The notes under the pieces were generated by a model that was given only the letters and a program-made list of their open reading frames with translations, did no database searches and had not been told where the DNA came from. Made by a program: the position numbers and the translations under genes. Below, one piece after another: positions 24,562-31,929 of a DNA stretch of 34,142 nt. Where the stretch lies: NCBI GenBank assembly GCA_029210545.1, contig JARGFV010000016.1, positions 1 through 34,142 on the forward strand, read 5' to 3'. The first letter of the stretch is position 1, and each line of letters begins with the position of its first letter. Source of the stretch: a bacterium. Lineage in GTDB: Bacteria; BMS3Abin14.

Positions 24562-24718
24562 TGATAGAGTCGCAAAAAGTCCAATCCGGGACTTTTCGCT
24601 CCACGGAAAGGGGAAAGCGTGGTTTCCCCTTTCCTCACAGATCAATGACTTACAGTGCAAGTCATTGATCTGGGCGCCCCGCGCGGGGCGCGTTGATGAC
24701 TTTTTGCGAAGTCATCAA
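24562..24718. repeat. Hairpin-chain repeat, complete five-module copy E
   Basis: In order: AAAAGTCC/GGACTTTT (24575-24596), GGAAAGGGGAAA/TTTCCCCTTTCC (24605-24634), AGATCAATGACTT/AAGTCATTGATCT (24639-24671), the GCGCCCC palindrome (24674-24691), and TTGATGACTT/AAGTCATCAA (24693-24718). It is the most regular copy. The start sequence gatagagtcgcaaaaagtcc is shared with copy F at the window end. Confidence 0.93.
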
Positions 24719-24736
24719 GATTCAAGATTCAAAGAG
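24716..24736. repeat. Three 7-bp units abutting copy E
   Basis: caagatt, caagatt, caaagag directly continue the last arm of the hairpin chain. Confidence 0.75.
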
Positions 24737-24758
24737 CAGTGCGTAACCAGCACTTTTC

Positions 24759-24844
24759 TGTCATCGCGAACAGATTCCCAGGTGAAGCGATCTCGCGTTT
24801 ACCGGGATTGCGTCGTCACGCCAACGGCGTGACTCGCAATGACA
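24759..24844. repeat. Palindromic intergenic element with TGTCATTGCGAG-type ends
   Basis: It begins tgtcatcgcgaa and ends ctcgcaatgaca, with the internal landmarks gaagcgatctcgcg and cgggattgcgtcg. It encloses a perfect GTCACGCC-AAC-GGCGTGAC hairpin at 24815-24833. This is a very widespread bacterial intergenic repeat type. The rest of 24845-24975 is C-rich and I see no gene in it. Confidence 0.85.
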
Positions 24845-24975
24845 AACACTTTCCCGCCCTCCGCCCCAGGCAGGATGGACGAGTCGCCCTGCACCATGGT
24901 TTTTCTCCTCTTCCCCTCTTCCAAAGCTGAAGGTCATTCAACCTCTCTCCCCCTCCCCCCCCCTCTCAGGGAAGG

Positions 24976-26043
24976 TTACTCTCCGACAAGCCCTATCCTG
25001 ATGATGTCCGCCAGTCGGCGGTAACCATCCTGATTAGGGTGCGCCACATCCATCAAATACTCCGGCGTATTATAACCCCTGAACCTGTCGTTGACATCGA
25101 TAATGGGGATGGCCCTGTCGCTGGCGATTTTCCGGATAGCTTCGTTGAAGGGGGCCGGGTCGACCCGTCCCAGGATGCTCGCGCCTTTCTGAAGGCGGGT
25201 AGTGGTGAGCAGCACCGGTTGTGCACCCTCGGCGAGGATGCCGTCCACCATGGAAGCGAGATTCGAGGCAAAAACCGCCACCGACTCACCGTCCTTCATG
25301 TCGTTGAGGCCAAAGGCAATGAGGACGAGATCCGGATCACGGTCCAGGACGTCCCTTTGCAGCCTGGCGAGGCCGTTGGCCGCCGTGTTGCCGGCGACAC
25401 CGGCGTTGATCACCTCGACGCCTCCGAAACGGGCACCGAGATCGCGGGCCAGCATCTCGGGCCATCCCTCGGGCTGGTTATACCCTTCCACGATGGAGTC
25501 ACCGAAAGCCACCACGGTCTGGTATTGCCCGCCTTCGAACCCCGCTTTTAACTCGCCGCCTTTCCGGTCGCAGCCGGTGGTCAGCAATAGTAAAAGTAAC
25601 GGTAAAAGAGTTGTCAGGCCGAGGTTCAGAACGCGTTTCGGGTTTTGCGTTTCGAGCTTCGGGTTCTGGGTATAATTCTCGATCCTCAATCGCGCTTTTC
25701 CATTGAACCCCGCACTTCCCAGCCCTGCCTGTCCGTCGCGGCTCGTCAGAACGAAGTCGGAAGCCTGCCAAAGGGTGGGCATTGGACTGATGATCCTCTC
25801 CTGGCTCCGGACTGATGTATCCCCAGGCAAAGCGAATTTCAGATCAAGGACAGTCCCCTCGGCCGGCGGTGATGGTGTCTGGATGCAGGCTCCTCCTTCT
25901 GAAAGGTTCTTGACCACACCGGCCAGGTTCTCACCTGCCACTGTAAAAGCGCAGGGAAGGGTGGTGGAGATCCGCGGGAACTTTCTATCGACAAGAGCCA
26001 ATTCATCGTCCCTGGACAAATAAAAGCTTTGGCTCCAGGTCAT
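24976..26043 (-). CDS. PilZ domain fused in frame to a TesA-like SGNH lipoprotein hydrolase
   Basis: One open frame of 355 residues. Residues 15-85 are PilZ-like, with the c-di-GMP motifs RKFPR (20-24) and NLSEGG (46-51). Residues 100-140 are a linker partly encoded by a 7-bp repeat block. Residues 140-158 are a signal-peptide-like helix ending LLTTGC with a lipobox at Cys158. Residues 175-355 are an SGNH/GDSL esterase: FGDSI (Ser183), NAGVAGNT (Gly215), GLND (Asn247) and DVAHP (Asp332, His335). A cytoplasmic PilZ ahead of an internal lipoprotein signal is odd. The hydrolase may instead start at the TTG at 25689 (residue 119), leaving the PilZ part as a relic whose stop was lost. It is adjacent to two other PilZ genes. 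Confidence 0.8.
   Translation of the reverse strand: MTWSQSFYLSRDDELALVDRKFPRISTTLPCAFTVAGENLAGVVKNLSEGGACIQTPSPPAEGTVLDLKFALPGDTSVRSQERIISPMPTLWQASDFVLTSRDGQAGLGSAGFNGKARLRIENYTQNPKLETQNPKRVLNLGLTTLLPLLLLLLTTGCDRKGGELKAGFEGGQYQTVVAFGDSIVEGYNQPEGWPEMLARDLGARFGGVEVINAGVAGNTAANGLARLQRDVLDRDPDLVLIAFGLNDMKDGESVAVFASNLASMVDGILAEGAQPVLLTTTRLQKGASILGRVDPAPFNEAIRKIASDRAIPIIDVNDRFRGYNTPEYLMDVAHPNQDGYRRLADIIRIGLVGE
25634..25668. repeat. 7-bp-phased block inside the PilZ-SGNH frame
   Basis: cgtttcg, ggttttg, cgtttcg, agcttcg, ggttctg in 7-bp phase. On the - strand it is translated as the linker around TQNPKLETQNPKR. All other blocks of this kind here are intergenic or only touch a stop codon. Confidence 0.85.
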
Positions 26044-26234
26044 GGAGTGATAACCTATTGTAACAGCTCACTGTCGAAAACGAGGGCCATAGTTACCGAC
26101 ACGAATATATGTCTAATTTTGTTATTTACCTCATTTCGTCGTATTTTTCTGAAAATATTTCATACTTTATTGACATCCGGTTGCCGCTGACCGTCTACCC
26201 GCCCGGAATATAAGGGATTACGATTTTGTAATCT

Positions 26235-26250
26235 TGGCATGGAGATTGCT
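26235..26250 (+). promoter_or_regulatory. Sigma-54 (-24/-12) promoter for the pseudo-receiver-PilZ pair
   Basis: TGGCAT-GGAGA-TTGCT has GG at 26236-26237 and GC at 26248-26249, the exact -24/-12 spacing and nearly the consensus. It lies 89 bp before the ATG at 26339 in an otherwise AT-rich, gene-free spacer (26044-26338). Confidence 0.75.
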
Positions 26251-26338
26251 TGTTTTACTATACAGCGACGCGCACGAGAATAAGTGCCAGAGGATACACC
26301 TTGTCCTGTTCGGTTTTGTGGAGAAGGAGTGAACGAAA

Positions 26339-27043
26339 ATGAAATGGGTCCTGATTGTCGAACCGTCAGAATTCGATTTCAATTACCTCAACCGCGTGAT
26401 CACCAGGCTTGGTTATCGTACCTTCAGGGCCTCAAGCGCGGAGGAAAGCATCCATCTCCTGGGTGAGAGCCTGCCCGATGCCATCATCTGTGGAGACAAA
26501 CTGCCGGACAAGGACCCACTTGACCTTTGCCGGGCCCTCAAGGAAGATCCCATGACCACCCGGACACCCGTGCTCATGGCAAGCTCTAATACCGATTTCA
26601 TTTTCCAGCACAGGGCGCTCAAGGCAGGGTTCGCCGAGATCATCAACCGCCCCATGTCCATACAGGATTTTTTCCTGAAACTGGAGAAATGTCTTTCCGA
26701 CAGGGGCAGGGTGGTGATCCGGGCGCCCATGTCCGTACCGGTCACAGTGGATTATCAGGACCGGAAGTTCCCCTACACAACCCATACTTTCGGAGAGGGC
26801 GGCCTGTTCCTCCCCTCCCCGGATTCCATGTTCCGCAGGACGCTCCTGGGGCTCGAGTTCTGCCTTCCCGGCATCAACAACCTGTTCGATCTGAAAGGCG
26901 AGGTCGTCTACACACTCGAGAAAAGCACCGAAGATTGTCCTCCGGGAATGGGGATCAAGTTCGTTGATATCGCTCAGGCTTTGAAAAAACTCCTCAAGGT
27001 TTACATGCAGAACTACCTTACGAAGGCCGCCGTCCCGTCCTGA
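26339..27043 (+). CDS. Pseudo-receiver / PilZ domain protein, first copy
   Basis: A 234-residue soluble protein. Residues 1-120 have the receiver fold, but the acidic pocket is reduced to Glu8, the phospho-acceptor position is Gly52 (DAIICGDKLP), and the conserved Lys is Arg105 (NRP). Residues 122-225 are a PilZ domain with RVVIR (125-129) as the RxxxR arm. The second motif reads TFGEGG instead of (D/N)xSxxG, so c-di-GMP binding may be weak or lost. AAGGAG precedes the ATG. It has a close tandem paralogue 36 bp downstream and a sigma-54 promoter upstream. Confidence 0.9.
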   Translation: MKWVLIVEPSEFDFNYLNRVITRLGYRTFRASSAEESIHLLGESLPDAIICGDKLPDKDPLDLCRALKEDPMTTRTPVLMASSNTDFIFQHRALKAGFAEIINRPMSIQDFFLKLEKCLSDRGRVVIRAPMSVPVTVDYQDRKFPYTTHTFGEGGLFLPSPDSMFRRTLLGLEFCLPGINNLFDLKGEVVYTLEKSTEDCPPGMGIKFVDIAQALKKLLKVYMQNYLTKAAVPS

Positions 27044-27079
27044 TACGGGGAACGGCTGCTGTCGCCAGGGAGAACTGCC

Positions 27080-27784
27080 ATGAAGTGGGTACTGATCATA
27101 GACCCGTCGAAGAACGAAAGGGAATACCTCCAGCGCATCGTCGGGCGCCTTGGCTACAGGCTGTTTGCCGCCGAAAACGGCAGGCAGGGCCTTTACTACG
27201 CCCGGCAGAGCCTCCCCGATGCCGTCATCATCGGCGAGGGAGTCATGGACTATACGCCCACGGAACTTTGCCGGATATTCAAGGAAGACCCGTCCCTGTC
27301 CACAGCTCCCATACTTCACGTCAGCTCAAGCGGTGACCGAACCTGCAGGACTGAAGCTTTCGAAGCCGGGTTTGCAGGCGTCGTGCAAAGGCCACTGTCC
27401 GTCAGGCACTTTTTCCAGGATCTCGAACGGTGCCTTTCCAGCACGAGGAAAGATATCCGTGTGCCTGTCAGCATCCCTGTCCGGATTCTCCGGGGCCTGG
27501 AGCAGTTTTCCCTCTGGTCTTTCAACATCGGGGAAGGAGGCGTTTACCTGAAAACCATGTCCCCGCTTCCCCCGCAAACGGGGTTGGGCGTCCAGTTCAA
27601 ACTTCCGGGGCTGCGAAAGCTGTTCGATTTCAAGGGCAGGGTCATCCATTCGATAAAGAGCGATTCAGAGGAGCTTCCGGCCGGGATGGGGGTAATGTTC
27701 ACAGATATTTCGGAAACGATCCGGACCATCCTCAGCCTTTACATGGAGTACCACCTGACGAGTGCGGAACTGCCGGCAAGGTAG
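27080..27784 (+). CDS. Pseudo-receiver / PilZ domain protein, second copy
   Basis: A 234-residue tandem paralogue of the preceding gene, starting with the same MKWVLI. The receiver part again lacks the phospho-acceptor (Gly52 in DAVIIGEGVM) and the switch Lys (Arg104 in QRP). The PilZ part has RKDIR as RxxxR and NIGEGG as the second motif, closer to consensus than copy one but still with Ser replaced by Gly. It ends in a helical tail (residues about 215-234). Probably cotranscribed with copy one. Both may act as phosphorylation-independent scaffolds or c-di-GMP responders. Confidence 0.9.
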   Translation: MKWVLIIDPSKNEREYLQRIVGRLGYRLFAAENGRQGLYYARQSLPDAVIIGEGVMDYTPTELCRIFKEDPSLSTAPILHVSSSGDRTCRTEAFEAGFAGVVQRPLSVRHFFQDLERCLSSTRKDIRVPVSIPVRILRGLEQFSLWSFNIGEGGVYLKTMSPLPPQTGLGVQFKLPGLRKLFDFKGRVIHSIKSDSEELPAGMGVMFTDISETIRTILSLYMEYHLTSAELPAR

Positions 27785-27910
27785 GTGTAAATCAATTCCA
27801 GGTTCATCCGGGAAATAAGTACCCGCGAATTAGATCAAGCGGTGGTTGTAAGGGATTAAACCTTTTTTTACCACCCGTTCGTCACGATAAGGATGTGACT
27901 CACTGGAGAC

Positions 27911-27928
27911 ATCACGCCGCTGGCGTGA
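27911..27928. repeat. TCACGCC/GGCGTGA hairpin
   Basis: An inverted repeat with a 4-nt centre in the gene-free stretch 27785-28250. It matches the core hairpin of the TGTCATTGCGAG-type element at 24815-24833, so it is likely a decayed relative. Confidence 0.6.
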
Positions 27929-28115
27929 CAGGCTTCGAACACGGAGGAGATCGGAAGGGGTTAAGCTATTCCCTTCACCTGAGCTGGTCGAGGCTTGACG
28001 AACGGGATTGAAATGTATTTCCAGCCCGTGTCGTAAGCCTCATCCAGCGGATTTCGAAGAAATCTTTCTCCCGCCGGGAGAAAGCCATGAAGGGAAAATG
28101 GTTCTTACCCTGCTT

Positions 28116-28249
28116 GCATTGGCGGCACCGGCCCGAGCCTGAACCCAGGTTATCCGCCTTTCTCCGCATTTCTCCGTGACTCCGTGGTGAAATCCCGTGC
28201 ATTGGCGGCACACGCCCGGGCCTTACCCTGGTTTATCCGCCTTTCTCCG
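28116..28249. repeat. 51-bp imperfect direct repeat
   Basis: Copies lie at 28116-28166 and 28199-28249. Both open gcattggcggca and close ttatccgcctttctccg, with differences between. The insert carries the ctccgtgactccgtggtgaa phrase. I see no gene in 27785-28250. Confidence 0.85.
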
Positions 28250-28250
28250 T

Positions 28251-28712
28251 CTACCCTGAGCTTGTCGAAGGGTGTTCTCTGTAGCTCTGTGGTGAATCAG
28301 CTTTGGGGATCTGGAGTGGCAGCACAACCTCCGAGAACATGAACCCCTGCACCGCAACTGTTACCCCATGGACATCGGCTGCCGGGATGTCGCCAAGGTC
28401 GATGGTGGCCGTTGCGTCCTGAACGAAAAGGACCTTGTACCCCCTCGAATGGGCGTTTCTGGCCGTTGTATCGCAGCACATGAACGACATGAACCCGGCG
28501 ATCCTCGCAAGGTCGCTGTCGAGTCCCTCCACTGTCCCGATCCCTCCACCCAGTGTCCAGGACCTGGCGTGAAGCTCCCCTTCGACTTCGTAAAGGGTGA
28601 ACCCATCCGCGGAAGGGAAAACTGGCGGGAACTGCCCTTTACACGGGAACGTAAAAGTTTGAACGGAAGGACCCGGAACAGTTAACGGGTGCAGATGGTG
28701 CAGGAAGTGCAT
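28251..28712 (-). pseudogene. Isochorismatase-family (cysteine hydrolase) remnant
   Basis: The 153-codon frame is isochorismatase-like only in its C-terminal half: GFMSFMCCDTTARNA (73-87), GYKVLFVQDATATIDL (91-106) and the final VQGFMFSEVV. The catalytic Cys context is present, but the N-terminal half with the catalytic Asp and Lys is missing or unrecognisable. A full-length gene would collide with the regulator gene behind it. The C-terminus HPSTSSG is encoded by a palindromic repeat. A truncated, probably inactive gene is the simplest reading; a small intact variant is less likely. Confidence 0.65.
28252..28272. repeat. CCCTGAGCTTGTCGAAGGG palindrome
   Basis: A widespread short bacterial palindromic repeat. 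A diverged relative (cctgagctggtcgaggc) lies at about 27978. It supplies the last codons of the isochorismatase remnant. Confidence 0.8.
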
Positions 28713-28731
28713 TACTGCACCGAACCTTTCC

Positions 28732-28766
28732 AGGTCTGCACCCTGCTTCCTGCTGCCCTGCCCTGA
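28732..28766. repeat. Five 7-bp units downstream of the sigma-54 activator
   Basis: aggtctg, caccctg, cttcctg, ctgccct, gccctga in 7-bp phase, between the isochorismatase remnant and the activator gene. Confidence 0.75.
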
Positions 28767-28818
28767 GTCCCTTTTCTCTCCCTTCTCCCAGCATACCCCG
28801 TCTCCCGGGCGCTGACTT

Positions 28819-30393
28819 TTACGGCAAAGGAGTCATGTCCACCTGGCGGTACTCTTTCCAGTCAATGCCAAGCTTTCGCATCCTGGCGCGCAGGGTGTGC
28901 GGGTTGATCTTCAGAAGTCCCGCGGCGCCTTGAGGACCGTCAATACGGCCGTTTGTCGCCCTCAATGCCGCCTCGATATGTCCTGCGATGACAGTATCGA
29001 GTGACGGAAAAACCTGGGGAGAGCCGGACAAAGCTGCCTCGTGGGGATGGTCTCTTTCCGGAAGGCCGGCCGCCGGGCCTGAGAATCCAAGAGCCCTGCC
29101 TATTTCCAGGCCCTTGCCGTTCCCCAGAAGAACGGCCCGATCGATCACGCTGGCCAATTCACGGACATTACCCGGCCAGCTGTAGGAAACGAGCTGATTC
29201 ACCTCTTCCCGTGTAGGTGTCAGCGCCGGCAATCCAAAACGCCTTGCCGCACGCAAAGAAAAGTGTATCGCAAGCGCTTCCATATCCTCAGGCCGCTCGC
29301 GGAGAGCCGGCAGAAAAATGGGAAATACAGCGATCCTGTAAAGCAGATCACTGCGGAACTGTCCCTTTGCTGCCATGTCCTGCAGATCACGATGGGTGGC
29401 AGCCACAACGCGAACGTCGACTTTGAGCTGACGGTTCCCCCCGACCCTCTCGAAGGTTCCATCCTGGAGAACCCGAAGAAGGCGTACCTGTGCGCCCGGC
29501 GGCAATTCACCAACCTCGTCCAGTAACAGCGTTCCTCCATCGGCCCGCTCGAACCATCCCTTCCTGATCCCGACAGCCCCTGTGAAGCTACCCCTCTCAT
29601 GTCCGAAAAGTTCTGAATCAATAAGCTCAGGGGGAATGGCGCCGCAGTTCACGCGGATAAACGGGCCTGATACTCTCCCGGAACGGGAGTGAACAGCACG
29701 GGCCACCACCTCTTTTCCCGACCCCGTTTCACCAACGATCAGAACGGGGACATCCGAAGGGCTTACCACCTCAACGAGGGACATCGTCTGGCGCAGGCCG
29801 GACTCTGCCCCCACGATATCCTGGCCGATCTCACGGCGGCCCAGTTTCATCAACAGCGAGTGATGCTCCGCCATGACCGTTTCATGCTCGGTCCTCATTT
29901 CGCGGAACCTGCCCGCCTTGTCGAGGGCCAGGCTGAACGGTTCCAGCAGCGCCCGCGCGACCTCCCTGTGTCGCGGGCTCAGCGATTTTGACTTCCGGCT
30001 CAAAAGGAGCAGCAGGCCCAGGGTTCCATTGGTACAGCTCAACGGTCCTGCCACCAGTTCCCCTTCCATCCCTCCGGGCAGGAACAGCTCACGCTCCCGG
30101 ATATCATCCCCGGTAAAATGGGCGATCTCGCCTTTCCGACACCAGGCGAGCAGCCGCTCGAGATCAGTGGAGTCAATATTACGTGTCCGGGCCGGCGGTG
30201 GAACGTTACCGGCCACGCCCGTTCCCACGGTTTCAATGCGTGACTGCTGAAGGTTGATACGCTGAACCAGCAGAAGCTCAAGGGGCAGATGCTCTCGTAT
30301 CAGCAGCGCTATCCGCTCTGTGGCCCCCTGGATATCGCTGTCCTGGAACAGTTCCCGCCAGATACCCATAAGTAGTGTTGGTATTCGTTCCAT
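28819..30393 (-). CDS. Sigma-54-dependent activator, GAF / AAA+ / Fis-type HTH (FhlA-like)
   Basis: A 524-residue enhancer-binding protein. Residues 1-165 form a GAF-like sensor and 190-425 the AAA+ domain. The P-loop GETGSGKE is at 221-228, the sigma-54 contact loop GSFTGA at 268-273 (Ser for the usual Ala), Walker B LLLDEVGE at 289-296, and WPGNVREL at 406-413. A Fis-type helix-turn-helix is at 475-511. There is no receiver domain, so it is probably ligand-controlled. It faces the TSUP gene, whose upstream region carries a near-perfect -24/-12 promoter and an inverted repeat, the expected target layout. The effector is unknown. Confidence 0.95.
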   Translation of the reverse strand: MERIPTLLMGIWRELFQDSDIQGATERIALLIREHLPLELLLVQRINLQQSRIETVGTGVAGNVPPPARTRNIDSTDLERLLAWCRKGEIAHFTGDDIRERELFLPGGMEGELVAGPLSCTNGTLGLLLLLSRKSKSLSPRHREVARALLEPFSLALDKAGRFREMRTEHETVMAEHHSLLMKLGRREIGQDIVGAESGLRQTMSLVEVVSPSDVPVLIVGETGSGKEVVARAVHSRSGRVSGPFIRVNCGAIPPELIDSELFGHERGSFTGAVGIRKGWFERADGGTLLLDEVGELPPGAQVRLLRVLQDGTFERVGGNRQLKVDVRVVAATHRDLQDMAAKGQFRSDLLYRIAVFPIFLPALRERPEDMEALAIHFSLRAARRFGLPALTPTREEVNQLVSYSWPGNVRELASVIDRAVLLGNGKGLEIGRALGFSGPAAGLPERDHPHEAALSGSPQVFPSLDTVIAGHIEAALRATNGRIDGPQGAAGLLKINPHTLRARMRKLGIDWKEYRQVDMTPLP

Positions 30394-30435
30394 GTCACCC
30401 TTTCCCCATCGTAAAGCACATATTTATCGCATATA

Positions 30436-30458
30436 TGAAATATTTCTATCATATTTCA
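30436..30458. promoter_or_regulatory. Candidate enhancer site: TGAAATAT/ATATTTCA inverted repeat
   Basis: A perfect 8-bp inverted repeat with a 7-nt centre, 75 bp upstream of the -24/-12 promoter and 43 bp from the activator start. Spacing and symmetry suit binding by a Fis-type dimer. Confidence 0.55.
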
Positions 30459-30532
30459 CGTGTCAATGGCAAGCAACTCCCAAACAGTACTTTTTCCCCA
30501 TAAAATTCAACAGGTTATGGAGTTGAGCATAG

Positions 30533-30548
30533 CGGCACAATTGTTGCT
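30533..30548 (+). promoter_or_regulatory. Sigma-54 (-24/-12) promoter for the TSUP gene
   Basis: CGGCAC-AATTG-TTGCT has GG at 30534-30535 and GC at 30546-30547, matching the consensus and spacing. A start near 30559 would give a leader of about 73 nt to the ATG at 30632. Confidence 0.85.
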
Positions 30549-30631
30549 TTGTCTGTTGTCAATCCATCCGTTGGAATATTAACCGCGCAACCGGTCCTGG
30601 AAAAGGCCACCAGCAAGCTGGGGGACAAACA

Positions 30632-31717
30632 ATGGAATTGCAATCAAAAGTCAGGACCGTACCGTGCGAGATCGCTTCGGCGGAAGCTGTGACCACCCTC
30701 GGTTGGGAGGTGGCCAGGCAGCTGGAACGTGATAAACCCACCGTCCTGGAGCGGCTCAAACCTGACAGGAGAATGGTCCGGGCCGCTCTCGTCGGGATGA
30801 TTTCCTTCTTCACGGTTTTCCTGGTCGGGTGCTGGCTGGCAGGCAATCCCTTCAGCGCCACCCAACGTGTCGCCTCCGAATTCATCATGGCCAGGGGATG
30901 GGCCGGCACCGACGCCTGGAGCATATTGTGGGGGGTGGTGGGGATCGCCATAATATTGGAGTTCCTGGATGCTGCCGCGGGGATGGGATATGGTACCGCC
31001 ATCACGCCCCTGCTCATGCTGCTTGGTTTTGACCCCATTCAGATCGTACCGGCCGTGATGATCCAGCAGGCGGTCGCCGGGCTGACAGGAGCTTTTCTTC
31101 ATAATGAGTTCGGAAATGTGGAGTGGAAGTTCAAGCCGATGTCGGAGACGGTGAAACTCTGGCTGATCATTTCCCTCATCGGATGCCTGGCCGTGGTCTT
31201 TTCCATTACGGCTGTCTACGGGATACTGAAGATGGCCAAAGTCTGGATCAAGGTCTATGTCGCGATCCTGCTTGTTGTCATGGGCGTCTCTTCGCTGATT
31301 GTCGCGAGAAAGGATCGGGCCTACAAACCCGGAAAGATGTTCTTTTTCGGTGCCATGGCCGGGTTCAACAAGGGTGTCGGAGGGGGCGGATACGGCCCGG
31401 TGGTGACGGTTGGGGGGATCCTTTCCGGTGTGCCGGTGAAAAGCATGCTGGCTGTCACGGCAATTTCGGAAGGAACAGTATGTGTTTGTTCCATCGTCGT
31501 CTGGCTGGTAATGTTGCGCATGGGTACCGTCATCGATTTCATCCTGCTCCCATCCATGCTTCTGGGCAGCATGGTGGCCGCTGTTGCCGCCCCCTACGCT
31601 ACCCGGATCTTCCCGGAAAAGGCGTGGAGGACGCTGGTACCCCTTTATTGCTGCATACTGGCGGTATGGTGCTTCTGGAAGGCGGTCCCGGAGGCAATGA
31701 CACGGCTGTTTTATTGA
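30632..31717 (+). CDS. TSUP-family (TauE/SafE-like) membrane transporter
   Basis: A 361-residue membrane protein. An unusual soluble N-terminal stretch (1-48) is followed by about 8 helices. The two TSUP half-repeats are visible: LEFLDAAAGMGYGTAITPLL (about 109-128) and the later FGAMAGFNKGVGGGGYGPVVTVGGIL (about 235-260). The family moves small sulfur-containing or organic anions such as sulfite, sulfoacetate or taurine products; the substrate here is unknown. GGGGG lies before the ATG. It is controlled by the sigma-54 promoter at 30533 and probably by the divergent activator. Confidence 0.92.
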   Translation: MELQSKVRTVPCEIASAEAVTTLGWEVARQLERDKPTVLERLKPDRRMVRAALVGMISFFTVFLVGCWLAGNPFSATQRVASEFIMARGWAGTDAWSILWGVVGIAIILEFLDAAAGMGYGTAITPLLMLLGFDPIQIVPAVMIQQAVAGLTGAFLHNEFGNVEWKFKPMSETVKLWLIISLIGCLAVVFSITAVYGILKMAKVWIKVYVAILLVVMGVSSLIVARKDRAYKPGKMFFFGAMAGFNKGVGGGGYGPVVTVGGILSGVPVKSMLAVTAISEGTVCVCSIVVWLVMLRMGTVIDFILLPSMLLGSMVAAVAAPYATRIFPEKAWRTLVPLYCCILAVWCFWKAVPEAMTRLFY

Positions 31718-31771
31718 TCCCCCGGAGCAGCGGGGTCGGGGTGGGTCTAGAATAGTCTATTTCCTAATTCT

Positions 31772-31851
31772 CCCTCTCCCCATCGTGGGAGAGGGTCGGG
31801 GTGAGGGGGCAAGTTCACCCCCACCTCGGTCCTCCCCCCTCAAGGGGGAGG
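31772..31851. repeat. C/G-rich double hairpin (CCCTCTCCC type)
   Basis: CCCTCTCCC/GGGAGAGGG at 31772-31794 and CCTCCCCCCTC/AAGGGGGAGG at 31831-31851. It is a common proteobacterial intergenic repeat type, lying between the two transporter genes. Confidence 0.8.
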
Positions 31852-31885
31852 AAGGGTGAGGTGAAAAACGATTATTTTAGCCCCG

Positions 31886-31920
31886 CCTCGCGAAGCAGCT
31901 TGAAGAAACTTTTCGCGAGG
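31886..31920 (+). promoter_or_regulatory. Hairpin that includes the ribosome-binding site of the MOT1 gene
   Basis: A perfect 9-bp inverted repeat, CCTCGCGAA at 31886-31894 and TTCGCGAGG at 31912-31920. The GAGG that would serve as the Shine-Dalgarno site (31917-31920) is part of the right arm, so folding would hide it. The only start is the GTG at 31930. Confidence 0.65.
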
Positions 31921-31929
31921 TAATAAATA

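Noticed and set aside
24739-24930. 63-codon + strand frame
   Set aside because: Made mostly of the TGTCATTGCGAG-type repeat.
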